Shown piece after piece: positions 8,231 through 15,671 of a stretch of 22,330 nucleotides of DNA. The position numbers were made by a program, and so were the translations under genes. Where the stretch lies: NCBI GenBank assembly GCA_900546745.1, contig URDT01000020.1, positions 1 through 22,330 on the forward strand, read 5' to 3'. Numbering within the stretch: position 1 is the stretch's first letter; each line of letters begins with the position of its first letter. The notes under the pieces were generated by a model. It saw nothing but the letters and a program-made list of their open reading frames with translations, was not told the DNA's origin and did not search any database. Source of the DNA: an uncultured Mycoplasmatota bacterium. GTDB taxonomy: Bacteria > Bacillota_I > Bacilli_A > RF39 > UBA660.

Positions 8231-8608
8231 TTATTTAATATATTTTTTTACTATTTCAATTTTATCTTGATCTTTTTTCCTTGAACTACCTTCTAAAAAT
8301 TCTAAATACTCATGTAAATTTTGAACATAATAATCTCCTACTAATTCTGGTTGATATTTTAAATTTTCTTTTTTTCCATCACATACACATTCAATTTTAT
8401 CTGTAACAATATACCAATCATTTTCCTTTTTTTTCAATTGATAATTCTGATTTAATTGTTCTAAACCTTTATCCGTAACAGCAATATCTAAATCTCTAGC
8501 CTCTTTGTAAATCCCCCTTAGAGTTAGTGCTCCAGTAGATAAAAGCCAAAATTCTTCTTTATCCACCTTTATAGTTTTTAATAATTCTAGAAGTTGTTCT
8601 TTCGTCAT
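8231..8608 (-). CDS. Nucleotidyltransferase-fold protein of unknown function
   Basis: About 125 residues. STGALTLRGI followed by ARDLDIAV (near residues 25-45) resembles the G(G/S)...D(I/L)D motif of small nucleotidyltransferase-fold proteins, including minimal nucleotidyltransferases and AbiEii-like enzymes. A third acidic residue is not clearly placed, so activity is uncertain. An in-frame ATG at 8641 would make it 136 residues. That codon sits where transcription from the extended -10 at 8647-8655 would begin and has no ribosome binding site, so I prefer ATG 8608. It lies 13 bases upstream of obg and probably shares its transcript. Nothing identifies a partner toxin or antitoxin. Confidence 0.6.
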   Translation of the reverse strand: MTKEQLLELLKTIKVDKEEFWLLSTGALTLRGIYKEARDLDIAVTDKGLEQLNQNYQLKKKENDWYIVTDKIECVCDGKKENLKYQPELVGDYYVQNLHEYLEFLEGSSRKKDQDKIEIVKKYIK

Positions 8609-8646
8609 TTTATAAATCTCTCTTTCTAATAATATTTTCATTTTTT

Positions 8647-8655
8647 ATTATATCA
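8647..8655 (-). promoter_or_regulatory. Extended -10 promoter of the nucleotidyltransferase-obg transcript
   Basis: TGATATAAT (complement at 8647-8655) is a consensus extended -10 element just after the terminator of the upstream HPt-receiver gene. No convincing -35 is visible (best TGTCTT), as is common for extended -10 promoters. Confidence 0.6.
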
Positions 8656-8663
8656 AAAAAGTT

Positions 8664-8698
8664 AAAAAAAAGACACTATTTATATTCTAATGTCTTTT
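8664..8698 (-). terminator. Rho-independent terminator of the HPt-receiver gene
   Basis: A stem AAAAGACA/TGTCTTTT (8691-8698 with 8668-8675) straddles the stop codon, with a 15-base loop and a further T run on the minus strand (8664-8667). Confidence 0.7.
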
Positions 8699-9446
8699 CT
8701 ACTACTCTTTTTACATCTCTTTCATTGAATGGTTTTGCTAAAACATCGGCAATTGGATAAGTAAACGCTCTTGTTACAGTTTCTTTAGAATCATCTCCAG
8801 TAATAATAGAAACAGGAATTTTAGTAAATAGTCCATTTGTTTTAAAATATTCTAACACTTCGAATCCATTTACATTTGGCATATTTAAGTCTAGTAACAT
8901 TGCAACAATATTTTGGTTAGAGTTTACTATCTCTAAAGCTTCTCTTCCGTCATTAGCAATCATAACATTGTAAGTATCATTAAATACTCTTTGAATGAAT
9001 GTTCTAATAATACTAGAGTCATCAACTACTAATATAGTTTTGTCCTTTTCTACATTGGATGGTTGCTCAAATACTTTTACTTCAGCTTTTTTTCCTAAAT
9101 ACTCTTCTACTAATTTTACAATACGTTGTGCTTCTTGCATTAATTCATCATAGTTTGCATAAACGTAATCAACGTTATTTGCTTTACTTTGCATTTCATG
9201 ATTATAAGAAAGTTCTGCTAATTTTGTAAAGCCTAGATACTTAGAATCACTTTTTAAGGAGTGTACTAGAATAGCATAGTTTGCCATATCAGAAGCTTCT
9301 TTATATTTTTTTATGTTTTCTAGTTTTTCTCCTACTCCTGCTAAGAATTCTTCTAATGTATCATTATAGGTATCCATATCACCAAATAGTTCTAAACTTT
9401 GGTCAACATTTACTCCATTACTAGTTAATAAATTTACGTCTTTCAT
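8676..9446 (-). CDS. HPt-receiver phosphorelay protein
   Basis: A 256-residue cytoplasmic protein with two signalling modules in an uncommon order. The N-terminal histidine phosphotransfer domain (about 15-118) has the phosphorylatable H62 in LVHSLKSDSKYLG. The receiver domain (about 135-255) has the acidic pair D142/D143 in VVDDSS, the phospho-acceptor D186 in LLDLNMP, and K238 in LAKPF. It has no DNA-binding or enzymatic output domain, so it would act by phosphotransfer or protein binding. It lies downstream of a hybrid histidine kinase ending in a receiver, so a His-Asp-His-Asp relay through these two proteins is plausible. A strong AGGAGG site and an extended -10 promoter precede it. Its place between rpmA and obg is where B. 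subtilis has spo0B. Confidence 0.88.
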   Translation of the reverse strand: MKDVNLLTSNGVNVDQSLELFGDMDTYNDTLEEFLAGVGEKLENIKKYKEASDMANYAILVHSLKSDSKYLGFTKLAELSYNHEMQSKANNVDYVYANYDELMQEAQRIVKLVEEYLGKKAEVKVFEQPSNVEKDKTILVVDDSSIIRTFIQRVFNDTYNVMIANDGREALEIVNSNQNIVAMLLDLNMPNVNGFEVLEYFKTNGLFTKIPVSIITGDDSKETVTRAFTYPIADVLAKPFNERDVKRVVEKTLEYK

Positions 9447-9473
9447 TTGATATCCTCCTATTACTCTAAAGTT

Positions 9474-9482
9474 ATTATACCA
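9474..9482 (-). promoter_or_regulatory. Extended -10 promoter of the HPt-receiver gene
   Basis: TGGTATAAT (complement at 9474-9482) is an extended -10 element 28 bases upstream of the start codon. No good -35 is seen. The gene may also be read from the kinase upstream. Confidence 0.5.
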
Positions 9483-9488
9483 TAGTTT

Positions 9489-11312
9489 TTACTTTTCTAC
9501 TATAATATTTTGTAATACTTTATTTAATTCTTGTTTTTCAATTGGTTTTGACAAGTAGTCGTTAAATCCTAATTGAATATATTTTTCTCTCATTCCAGCA
9601 ATTGCATTTGCCGTTAATGCAACAACTGGAATATGAAAGTTTGGTATTTGTTTTAATTTTTGTAGTGTTTCTGTTCCAGACATCTTAGGCATCATATCAT
9701 CCATTAAAATTAAATCATAAACTTCTCCATTGTTGATTCTTTCAATAGTTTCAAATCCACTATCACTAGTACTAATAGTGGCATGATATTTTTCTAATAG
9801 TTTAGAGGCTACTTTTAAATTTAATTTATTATCATCTACTACTAATATTTTTTTACCAGTTAAATCTGTAAATTCTTCTTTGATTTCTACTTGTTGAACA
9901 ACTTCTTTATTTACAATTCTTTGATCGACTGCTACTGTAAATCTAGATCCTTTTCCATAAACACTTTGTACAACAATTTTACCATGCATTAAATCGACTA
10001 ATCTTTTTGTAATAGCAAGTCCTAATCCGGTACCTTCTATAGTAATATTTTTATCTAGGTCAAATCGTTCAAATTTTGAAAATAGTTTATTAATATTTTC
10101 AGACTTAATTCCTATTCCAGAATCTTCTACTGAAATAATAAGACGACAAATACCATTTTTTTGAATAGAATTTACTTTAAATTCTACATAACCTTGTTTT
10201 GTGTATTTTACAGCATTAGTAAGAAGATTTAAAATAATCTGTTTTAGTCTTGTATAATCTCCGTATAAAACTGGAGGTATATTTGGATCAAAATGAATTC
10301 TAAGTTCTAGTGGTTTTTCTCCTAATCTTGCTTTCGTTAAAGCAGCTAAATTATTTAAAACATCATAGATATTGTATTCTGTGTTTACGATTTCTAATTT
10401 ATTGGCTTCTATTTTAGAAATATCTAGAATTCCATTTACGATTTCTAATAAACTATCGGATGCACTGATAATGTCTTTGATTTCTTCTCTAGCACTTTCT
10501 GGAATTCCTTCCTCTTCTTCTAGTGACTGACTAAATCCTACAATAGCATTTAATGGGGTTCTTATCTCATGGGACATATTAGATAAAAATTCTGTTTTTG
10601 ATTGATTTGCTTTTTCAGCTTGGGCTTTGGCTAATTGTAGTTCAGATATAAGTTTCATGTCGGGGTTTTCTATAGTGAAATACATTAAAAATGTAATAAA
10701 AGTTTCTGTTGCTGTGATTAACACTATAGATGGATCTATTTTCTGAATAATCATCATAATTAATCCAAAAAATATAAAACCATAAATTGGCAAATATTTT
10801 TTGTTAATTATTTTTTTATAATTCAATAACAAACATAAAATCCAAATTATAATATATACAAATGACAAAAGAAATATAATATTGGCAGCAGTTCCATATG
10901 TATATACTCTACTATTTTCATTAATACAACTTAATGGAAAAATAAACAAAAAAGGAATAATAATTATAGTTATAATTAACGATAATTTTTTTATTTTTTT
11001 TATTGCTTTTTTATTACTTATAGTAATTGTGAATACATAAAATGAAAATAAATTAATCCATATTAATAAATACACCAAATACAATCTAGTAATAAAGTAA
11101 TTAATATTTGGAATGGTATTCATATTTTTAATTGTAAAGAACGATAAAATTGCAATTATCACTCCAAAGAAATTGGTTACCAATAAATATTTAAATATCT
11201 TTGTTTCCTGACTTTTTATTGATTTTTTTGAAAAAAAAGTAAACATCAATAAAACAATATAAAATAAGCTACAAATAGTAAAAGAAATACCTGTTATCAC
11301 AAATACCACCAT
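9489..11312 (-). CDS. Membrane hybrid histidine kinase with seven-segment sensor and receiver domain
   Basis: A 607-residue sensor kinase. About seven hydrophobic segments fill residues 1-215, with little extracytoplasmic sequence, so the sensor is probably membrane-embedded; the ligand is unknown. A short coiled linker (about 222-240) leads to the HisKA domain with phospho-histidine H248 in NMSHEIRTPLN. The ATPase domain follows: N box around N366 (LNLLTNAVKYT), DSGIGI near 397-402, and GTGLGLAI near 427-434. The C-terminal receiver (about 487-605) has D538 in LMDDMMP and K589 in LSKP. The receiver means phosphate must pass to an HPt domain, and one is encoded 43 bases downstream. The start is uncertain: the ATG at 11312 leaves only a few leader bases after the predicted promoter, and GTG codons at 11309 and 11300 are alternatives. 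Confidence 0.92.
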   Translation of the reverse strand: MVVFVITGISFTICSLFYIVLLMFTFFSKKSIKSQETKIFKYLLVTNFFGVIIAILSFFTIKNMNTIPNINYFITRLYLVYLLIWINLFSFYVFTITISNKKAIKKIKKLSLIITIIIIPFLFIFPLSCINENSRVYTYGTAANIIFLLSFVYIIIWILCLLLNYKKIINKKYLPIYGFIFFGLIMMIIQKIDPSIVLITATETFITFLMYFTIENPDMKLISELQLAKAQAEKANQSKTEFLSNMSHEIRTPLNAIVGFSQSLEEEEGIPESAREEIKDIISASDSLLEIVNGILDISKIEANKLEIVNTEYNIYDVLNNLAALTKARLGEKPLELRIHFDPNIPPVLYGDYTRLKQIILNLLTNAVKYTKQGYVEFKVNSIQKNGICRLIISVEDSGIGIKSENINKLFSKFERFDLDKNITIEGTGLGLAITKRLVDLMHGKIVVQSVYGKGSRFTVAVDQRIVNKEVVQQVEIKEEFTDLTGKKILVVDDNKLNLKVASKLLEKYHATISTSDSGFETIERINNGEVYDLILMDDMMPKMSGTETLQKLKQIPNFHIPVVALTANAIAGMREKYIQLGFNDYLSKPIEKQELNKVLQNIIVEK

Positions 11313-11324
11313 ACCTTCAATAAA

Positions 11325-11333
11325 ATTATATCA
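11325..11333 (-). promoter_or_regulatory. Extended -10 promoter of the hybrid kinase gene
   Basis: TGATATAAT (complement at 11325-11333), with TTGTAT sixteen bases upstream as a weak -35. The -10 is only 12 bases before the first ATG, implying a very short leader or a downstream GTG start. Confidence 0.5.
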
Positions 11334-11363
11334 CAAAAAAATTAACATACAAAAAAAAGATTT

Positions 11364-13304
11364 TTAAAACCTTTTTTTTACTAACTTCTTTACATTACTT
11401 ATTTGTTCGATATTATTTTTTATAGCATCTTTTTCAAGTGAAAGGTAATCTATTTTTCCATTTTTATTAATTGGAATTTGATCTATAATGATATATTCTA
11501 TTGGTGAAAAATTTTTTCGCAATTGTTTATGACATTTTTCATTTATATCATATAATACAGATTGATAATTTTGATTTTCCCTTAAAACTATATATGCTTT
11601 AATTGCATTATACGTATTTTCATCTGGAACAGCAACTACTGCACAGTCAGATACCATCTCATGCTGTTTTATTATTTTTTCTATATCACCATGATTTGCT
11701 TTTGAAGATATTCCGGTTTCCGGATCCATCACTAAACTCATTCTCTTGATTCTACCTTGAATGAAGATATCACCATCTTTATTTACTTTTCCTATGTCAC
11801 CCGTTTTAATCCATTTAATACCATTTTCTATTTTTATAACTTCATCTGTTTCTTTTGGTCGATTATAATATCCTAGCATCATTGATGGACCAGTCATATA
11901 AACTTCACCAAACTCATTCTTACCTAAGGTTTTATTTGAATTATCTAAATCTACAATTTTAATATTATTTTTAAATAATGGAATACCAGATCCAGTGAAG
12001 TTCATACCAAAACTGCAAGCAGCACAGCTTCCTAGTTCAGTCATGCCATACCCATTTGTAGGAATAGCGCTAGATCCACCTTTCTTCAATTTTTCTTGAA
12101 GTTTAGAATGTAAATTATCATCTAAATTAGAACCACCAGAAACAATGTATTTTATGGATGAATAATTAACATTATCTTCTTTTACCATCTCTTTATACTG
12201 AGAAGGCAATCCCTGGAGATGATTAATTTGATATTTCTCTATATAATAATTAATCTTTTTAACTTCTAAATCAGGAACCATTACTACTGTAATTCCTAAT
12301 AAAAGAGGCATATAAACTTGATTGCACAAAGAATATACAGGAAATGGATGAACTAATAATAACTCCTTATCTCCTCTTTCCAACAAATTTGTACTATGTT
12401 TTATTTGATGAACCATAGCATTAAATCCATCCGAAGAGAATACAGCACCTTTAGGAGTGCTTGTTGTACCACTAGTATGAGTAATAACCATAGGTCTATC
12501 TTTGATATATGGTTCTTTTGTATTACCTTTATATAATTTTCCATTTTTATAAAAGGTATGCCAATCTAAAAAAATTTTTTTATCTAATTCACAACAATTA
12601 TTTAAAGTCTTCGAAAATATAGGATTGAAGGAATCTAACGGATTTAGCAATACTATTTTTTCTAATTTTGTTTTAGGAATAACATTTTTTAATTTTTCTT
12701 TAAACTTATCAAAAAATAATAAATACTTACTACCAGTTTCATTTAAATAATACTTAATCTCGTCTTCGCTAGACAATGGATGAATCATATCTGAAATAGC
12801 ACCTATTTTATCGATAGCAAAAAAAGAATAAATATTTTGTGGTAAAGCCGGAGAACAAATTGTTACTACATCACCTTTAGATACTCCAATTTGTTTTAAA
12901 GCTTTAGCTGTCGAATCTATTTTACTAATCATCTCTCTATAAGTTATTTTTTTATCAAAATTTATTTTGTTAATGAATTTTGATAAAAATGGCACTTTCC
13001 TTATTATTTTTGTTTTTAGTTCCTCTAATTTTTCTACATGATATATTAATGCAATATCATCTAAATGATTTTTATTGTTTTCTATCAAAGACTCATATAC
13101 TGTTGCTTTTGGAATATCACTCATAATAGCACTTTCACTAACGAATTTTAAAAATGTCCTATCAATATCAATTTGATCCAACACAGGTCCCTGTAAACTT
13201 CCTTCAGAAATTTTCTTTAAATATAAATCTCTAAGTTTCTTTTCTTCTTCACTTAACATACTAAGTTTTTTTCTGTATTCTTTTAATTGTTCTATATTAT
13301 CCAT
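11364..13304 (-). CDS. Adenylate-forming ligase (acyl-CoA synthetase-like, AMP-binding family)
   Basis: Activates a carboxylic acid as acyl-AMP and probably transfers it to a thiol such as CoA or a carrier protein; the acid is not known. Family motifs are THTSGTTSTPKG near 275-286 (nucleotide-binding loop), GYGMTELG near 418-425, TGDIG with D503, GRIKR with R518, and NKNGKIDY with the expected catalytic K617. At 646 residues it is longer than many acyl-CoA synthetases. The extra is a charged helical N-terminal region of about 65 residues, with no signal peptide. A good ribosome binding site (AGGGG, eight bases) precedes the ATG. It has its own promoter at 13331-13358, just after the terminator of the C26 gene, so it is next to that operon but separately transcribed. 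Whether it works with those genes is inference. No carrier protein or condensing enzyme is encoded nearby. Confidence 0.85.
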   Translation of the reverse strand: MDNIEQLKEYRKKLSMLSEEEKKLRDLYLKKISEGSLQGPVLDQIDIDRTFLKFVSESAIMSDIPKATVYESLIENNKNHLDDIALIYHVEKLEELKTKIIRKVPFLSKFINKINFDKKITYREMISKIDSTAKALKQIGVSKGDVVTICSPALPQNIYSFFAIDKIGAISDMIHPLSSEDEIKYYLNETGSKYLLFFDKFKEKLKNVIPKTKLEKIVLLNPLDSFNPIFSKTLNNCCELDKKIFLDWHTFYKNGKLYKGNTKEPYIKDRPMVITHTSGTTSTPKGAVFSSDGFNAMVHQIKHSTNLLERGDKELLLVHPFPVYSLCNQVYMPLLLGITVVMVPDLEVKKINYYIEKYQINHLQGLPSQYKEMVKEDNVNYSSIKYIVSGGSNLDDNLHSKLQEKLKKGGSSAIPTNGYGMTELGSCAACSFGMNFTGSGIPLFKNNIKIVDLDNSNKTLGKNEFGEVYMTGPSMMLGYYNRPKETDEVIKIENGIKWIKTGDIGKVNKDGDIFIQGRIKRMSLVMDPETGISSKANHGDIEKIIKQHEMVSDCAVVAVPDENTYNAIKAYIVLRENQNYQSVLYDINEKCHKQLRKNFSPIEYIIIDQIPINKNGKIDYLSLEKDAIKNNIEQISNVKKLVKKRF

Positions 13305-13330
13305 GCATCCATCCCCTTTAATTGAAACCT

Positions 13331-13358
13331 ATTCTACCATAAACTACAAATTTGTCAA
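13331..13358 (-). promoter_or_regulatory. Promoter of the adenylate-forming ligase gene
   Basis: TTGACA (complement at 13353-13358), a 16-base spacer, then TAGAAT (13331-13336) preceded by TGG, an extended -10. It begins directly after the T run of the terminator at 13362-13383. Confidence 0.75.
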
Positions 13359-13361
13359 ATC

Positions 13362-13383
13362 AAAAAAGAGTCTTAAACTCTTT
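13362..13383 (-). terminator. Rho-independent terminator after the C26 hydrolase gene
   Basis: On the minus strand AAAGAGTTTAAGACTCTTT forms a seven-base stem with a five-base loop and runs into T. The same 22 bases recur at 17173-17194, at the end of rpmA. Confidence 0.88.
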
Positions 13384-13409
13384 ATTTGATTATACTATTA
13401 CACCATTCA

Positions 13410-14114
13410 TTATTTTCTACATTTATTTATAAATTCATCTAATATCTTATTTGCGTTTTCATCATAATCAAGCATTGTTTCTGGATGCCATTGTACACCA
13501 ATTACAAAATCTTTATCGTCATATTCAACTGCTTCAATTAATCCATCTTCTGAATATGCAGATACTTTTAAATTAGCTGTGCTACTTACATGATAATTAT
13601 GTTTACTATTTACTTTTATTTCTTTTTCATCAATAATTTTTGATAAGATTGTATTATCTATAATACTAACATTATGTACATATTTTTTATCTCTTTGATG
13701 GTGATTAATTGTAGTATCATTTCTAACTGTAGTATCCTTACATATATTATTTTTATTTTGATCAATCCTGCACATCATCTGCATACCTGCACATATACCT
13801 AAAATTGGCATATTTTTTTCTAAGGCATAATTATAGATAAATTCATCAAATTCATACCACTTATAACCACCTGGAAGAAGTAAACCATCACACATATCAA
13901 CTAATCTTTTTAATTCATTTTTTTCTTCTTCTGTTAATTTTGGTGTATCCTTTGGTTTCAATGAGTCATATTCAACATCTTGAGTAGGAAGGATTAGAAA
14001 AGGAATTCCACCTTTTTTTACAATTGCTCTTCGAGTACCTTCCCATATGCATATAACTTTATCATCATCACTTGCCATATCAGGTCTACCAATAACCCCA
14101 ATCATTGGTTTCAT
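13410..14114 (-). CDS. Peptidase C26 / class I glutamine-amidotransferase-type hydrolase (gamma-glutamyl hydrolase-like)
   Basis: About 234 residues, of the PuuD-like family that hydrolyses gamma-glutamyl bonds, as in gamma-glutamyl-GABA. The catalytic triad is visible: C108 in GICAGMQ, H210 and E212 in VQWHPE. LLLPGG near 78-83 supplies the oxyanion region. The substrate-side motif usually reading NSxHHQ is here VNSKHNYH, a departure that may change specificity. I prefer ATG 14114 over the GTG codons at 14123 and 14120, because AAGGGG lies about ten bases from the ATG and too close to the GTGs. It follows the serine hydrolase by 24 bases, with no convincing promoter between them, and ends in a strong terminator. 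No polyamine or GABA pathway gene accompanies it, so a classical putrescine role is unlikely. A role in trimming a gamma-glutamyl product made with the neighbouring Mur-type ligase is an inference. Confidence 0.85.
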   Translation of the reverse strand: MKPMIGVIGRPDMASDDDKVICIWEGTRRAIVKKGGIPFLILPTQDVEYDSLKPKDTPKLTEEEKNELKRLVDMCDGLLLPGGYKWYEFDEFIYNYALEKNMPILGICAGMQMMCRIDQNKNNICKDTTVRNDTTINHHQRDKKYVHNVSIIDNTILSKIIDEKEIKVNSKHNYHVSSTANLKVSAYSEDGLIEAVEYDDKDFVIGVQWHPETMLDYDENANKILDEFINKCRK

Positions 14115-14138
14115 AAACACCACACCCCTTTTATTATA

Positions 14139-15617
14139 TTATAATTGTTTTATTTTTTCTTTTGATTTTAATTCTATACCATTTACTAAAGTATAAGTGT
14201 CTTCTAACATTTTATACTGAATTGTAAGTTTTAAGGCTGGATGAACAATTGCTGCATCTCTATCCCACGCAAATCTAGTTGCATCTATTTTTACGTCTCC
14301 ATTTGGTAATAGAATTGTTTTTTTACCATTTCCATTGACTTCAACTTTATCTCTTTGAGCTGGATCTATAAATGTCATTCTATTATGAGAACGATTGGCT
14401 GCCATAAAGAAGTATAGTTCATTGATTGGATCTACAGTCAATTGTGTTCCAGTCCATCCTGCTGATGCAAAAGACTTACCACTCATAGCATGAAATAATT
14501 CTGAATCTGCTAAAATTGGATTTTTACTATAACATAGCATTCCTAGATATTGAATATATTTTTCTTTATCATCTTCAATATATTTTCTACCTGTTCTATT
14601 TTTTGCCATCATTTCTACATACTCTTCATTTATGACTTTACCACTAATAATGCCTTTTGCCAAATTAGTCATATCATTTGCTGTTGAAAACATACCGGCA
14701 TGTCCGCTTAATACTCCATCCTTTTGGCCCATTATTTGTGCTTTAGGATCATATACTATACCTTTTGGTGCATTTGTTGTAATTGCAAAATTACCATCTT
14801 TATAGTATTTACCATCTAAATTTGTACTAGAAACTCTATCTAATTTCATTTTAGGAACAACAACATGAGTGTCCTCCATCTTTAATTTTTTTAATATATT
14901 TTCCTCTACGAAATGATAATAATTCATTCCACTAGCGTTTTCAATAACATACTTTAATACCATTGCTCCCATATCTGTATATGGTCTTTTATTAGTGGAT
15001 TCTATATCTCTTTCTATACCAAATAAAATTTGTTCTGCTTCTTCTCTTGAAGAGGCTCTATCTACTCTACCATTTGTTTTTAAAGGAACCCCAAATGTCA
15101 TTAAATCATATATTGTAACATCATTCAAATTTTTAAATTGTGGAGCATACTTAACTACTGTATCATTCAAACGAATTACACCATCTTGTACCAATTTTAA
15201 AAGACTTATGCTTGTAAATACTTTGGTTACAGATGCTAAATCAAAAATTGTATCTTCTGTCATTTGTTCTAAATCTGGGACAATTTTTCCTTGTTCATTT
15301 AATGAAACTTCTTGTCTATTTCCAACTATAACAGTTTCTTTATAATTTTTAGTACCATAACTAAATACCATTCCAGGTACCATTTCTTTTTTATAAATAA
15401 AATCATTTAAATTTTCTTCAATTTGAGAATTTTCATATAATTTATTTCTCAACTCATCAATTGAATAATCCTTGTAATTTGAAACTAATTCTATTACGGG
15501 CTTTAATAATTCGTAATATTCCTTTTTTGTATATAGACCTTGTTGTTCTAAACATGATCCATTATTTTGTTTTTCATATAAATCATTTACATAATCTTCT
15601 AAATATTGTTCTAACAT
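14139..15617 (-). CDS. Serine hydrolase of the beta-lactamase / class C penicillin-binding protein fold, apparently cytoplasmic
   Basis: About 492 residues. The nucleophile motif is SVTK (S129-K132) in FDLASVTKVF, and the second motif is YTDMGA (Y213). GHAGMFSTANDM near 305-316 is typical of this esterase/D-amidase group. The third motif, often HTG before the last strand, reads SAG (385-387) in FASAGWTGT, so it diverges. No signal peptide or membrane segment is present, unlike most penicillin-binding proteins, so it should act on an intracellular substrate. A helical region of about 75 residues precedes the catalytic domain. I chose ATG 15617 because GGGAG lies seven bases upstream; an in-frame GTG at 15641 would add eight residues. 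It starts 27 bases after the end of the broken Mur-ligase gene but has its own promoter at 15644-15671. The substrate could be an ester or peptide amide; I cannot say which. Confidence 0.82.
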   Translation of the reverse strand: MLEQYLEDYVNDLYEKQNNGSCLEQQGLYTKKEYYELLKPVIELVSNYKDYSIDELRNKLYENSQIEENLNDFIYKKEMVPGMVFSYGTKNYKETVIVGNRQEVSLNEQGKIVPDLEQMTEDTIFDLASVTKVFTSISLLKLVQDGVIRLNDTVVKYAPQFKNLNDVTIYDLMTFGVPLKTNGRVDRASSREEAEQILFGIERDIESTNKRPYTDMGAMVLKYVIENASGMNYYHFVEENILKKLKMEDTHVVVPKMKLDRVSSTNLDGKYYKDGNFAITTNAPKGIVYDPKAQIMGQKDGVLSGHAGMFSTANDMTNLAKGIISGKVINEEYVEMMAKNRTGRKYIEDDKEKYIQYLGMLCYSKNPILADSELFHAMSGKSFASAGWTGTQLTVDPINELYFFMAANRSHNRMTFIDPAQRDKVEVNGNGKKTILLPNGDVKIDATRFAWDRDAAIVHPALKLTIQYKMLEDTYTLVNGIELKSKEKIKQL

Positions 15618-15643
15618 AATAATTCTCCCTCTAATTGTCACTT

Positions 15644-15671
15644 ATTATATCACTGTTTTTATTTTAGTCAA
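15644..15671 (-). promoter_or_regulatory. Promoter of the serine hydrolase-C26 operon inside the end of the Mur pseudogene
   Basis: TTGACT (complement at 15666-15671), a 16-base spacer, then TATAAT (15644-15649) preceded by TGA, an extended -10. It overlaps the stop codon of the Mur-type gene. Confidence 0.65.

Noticed and set aside
8231..8641. Toxin-antitoxin pair formed by the nucleotidyltransferase-like protein
   Set aside because: The neighbours are obg and an HPt-receiver gene, and no HEPN or other partner gene is present.
13410..14114. Putrescine utilisation gene puuD
   Set aside because: The catalytic triad fits the family, but no other polyamine or GABA genes are nearby and the NSxHHQ-type motif differs, so only the broad family is supported.
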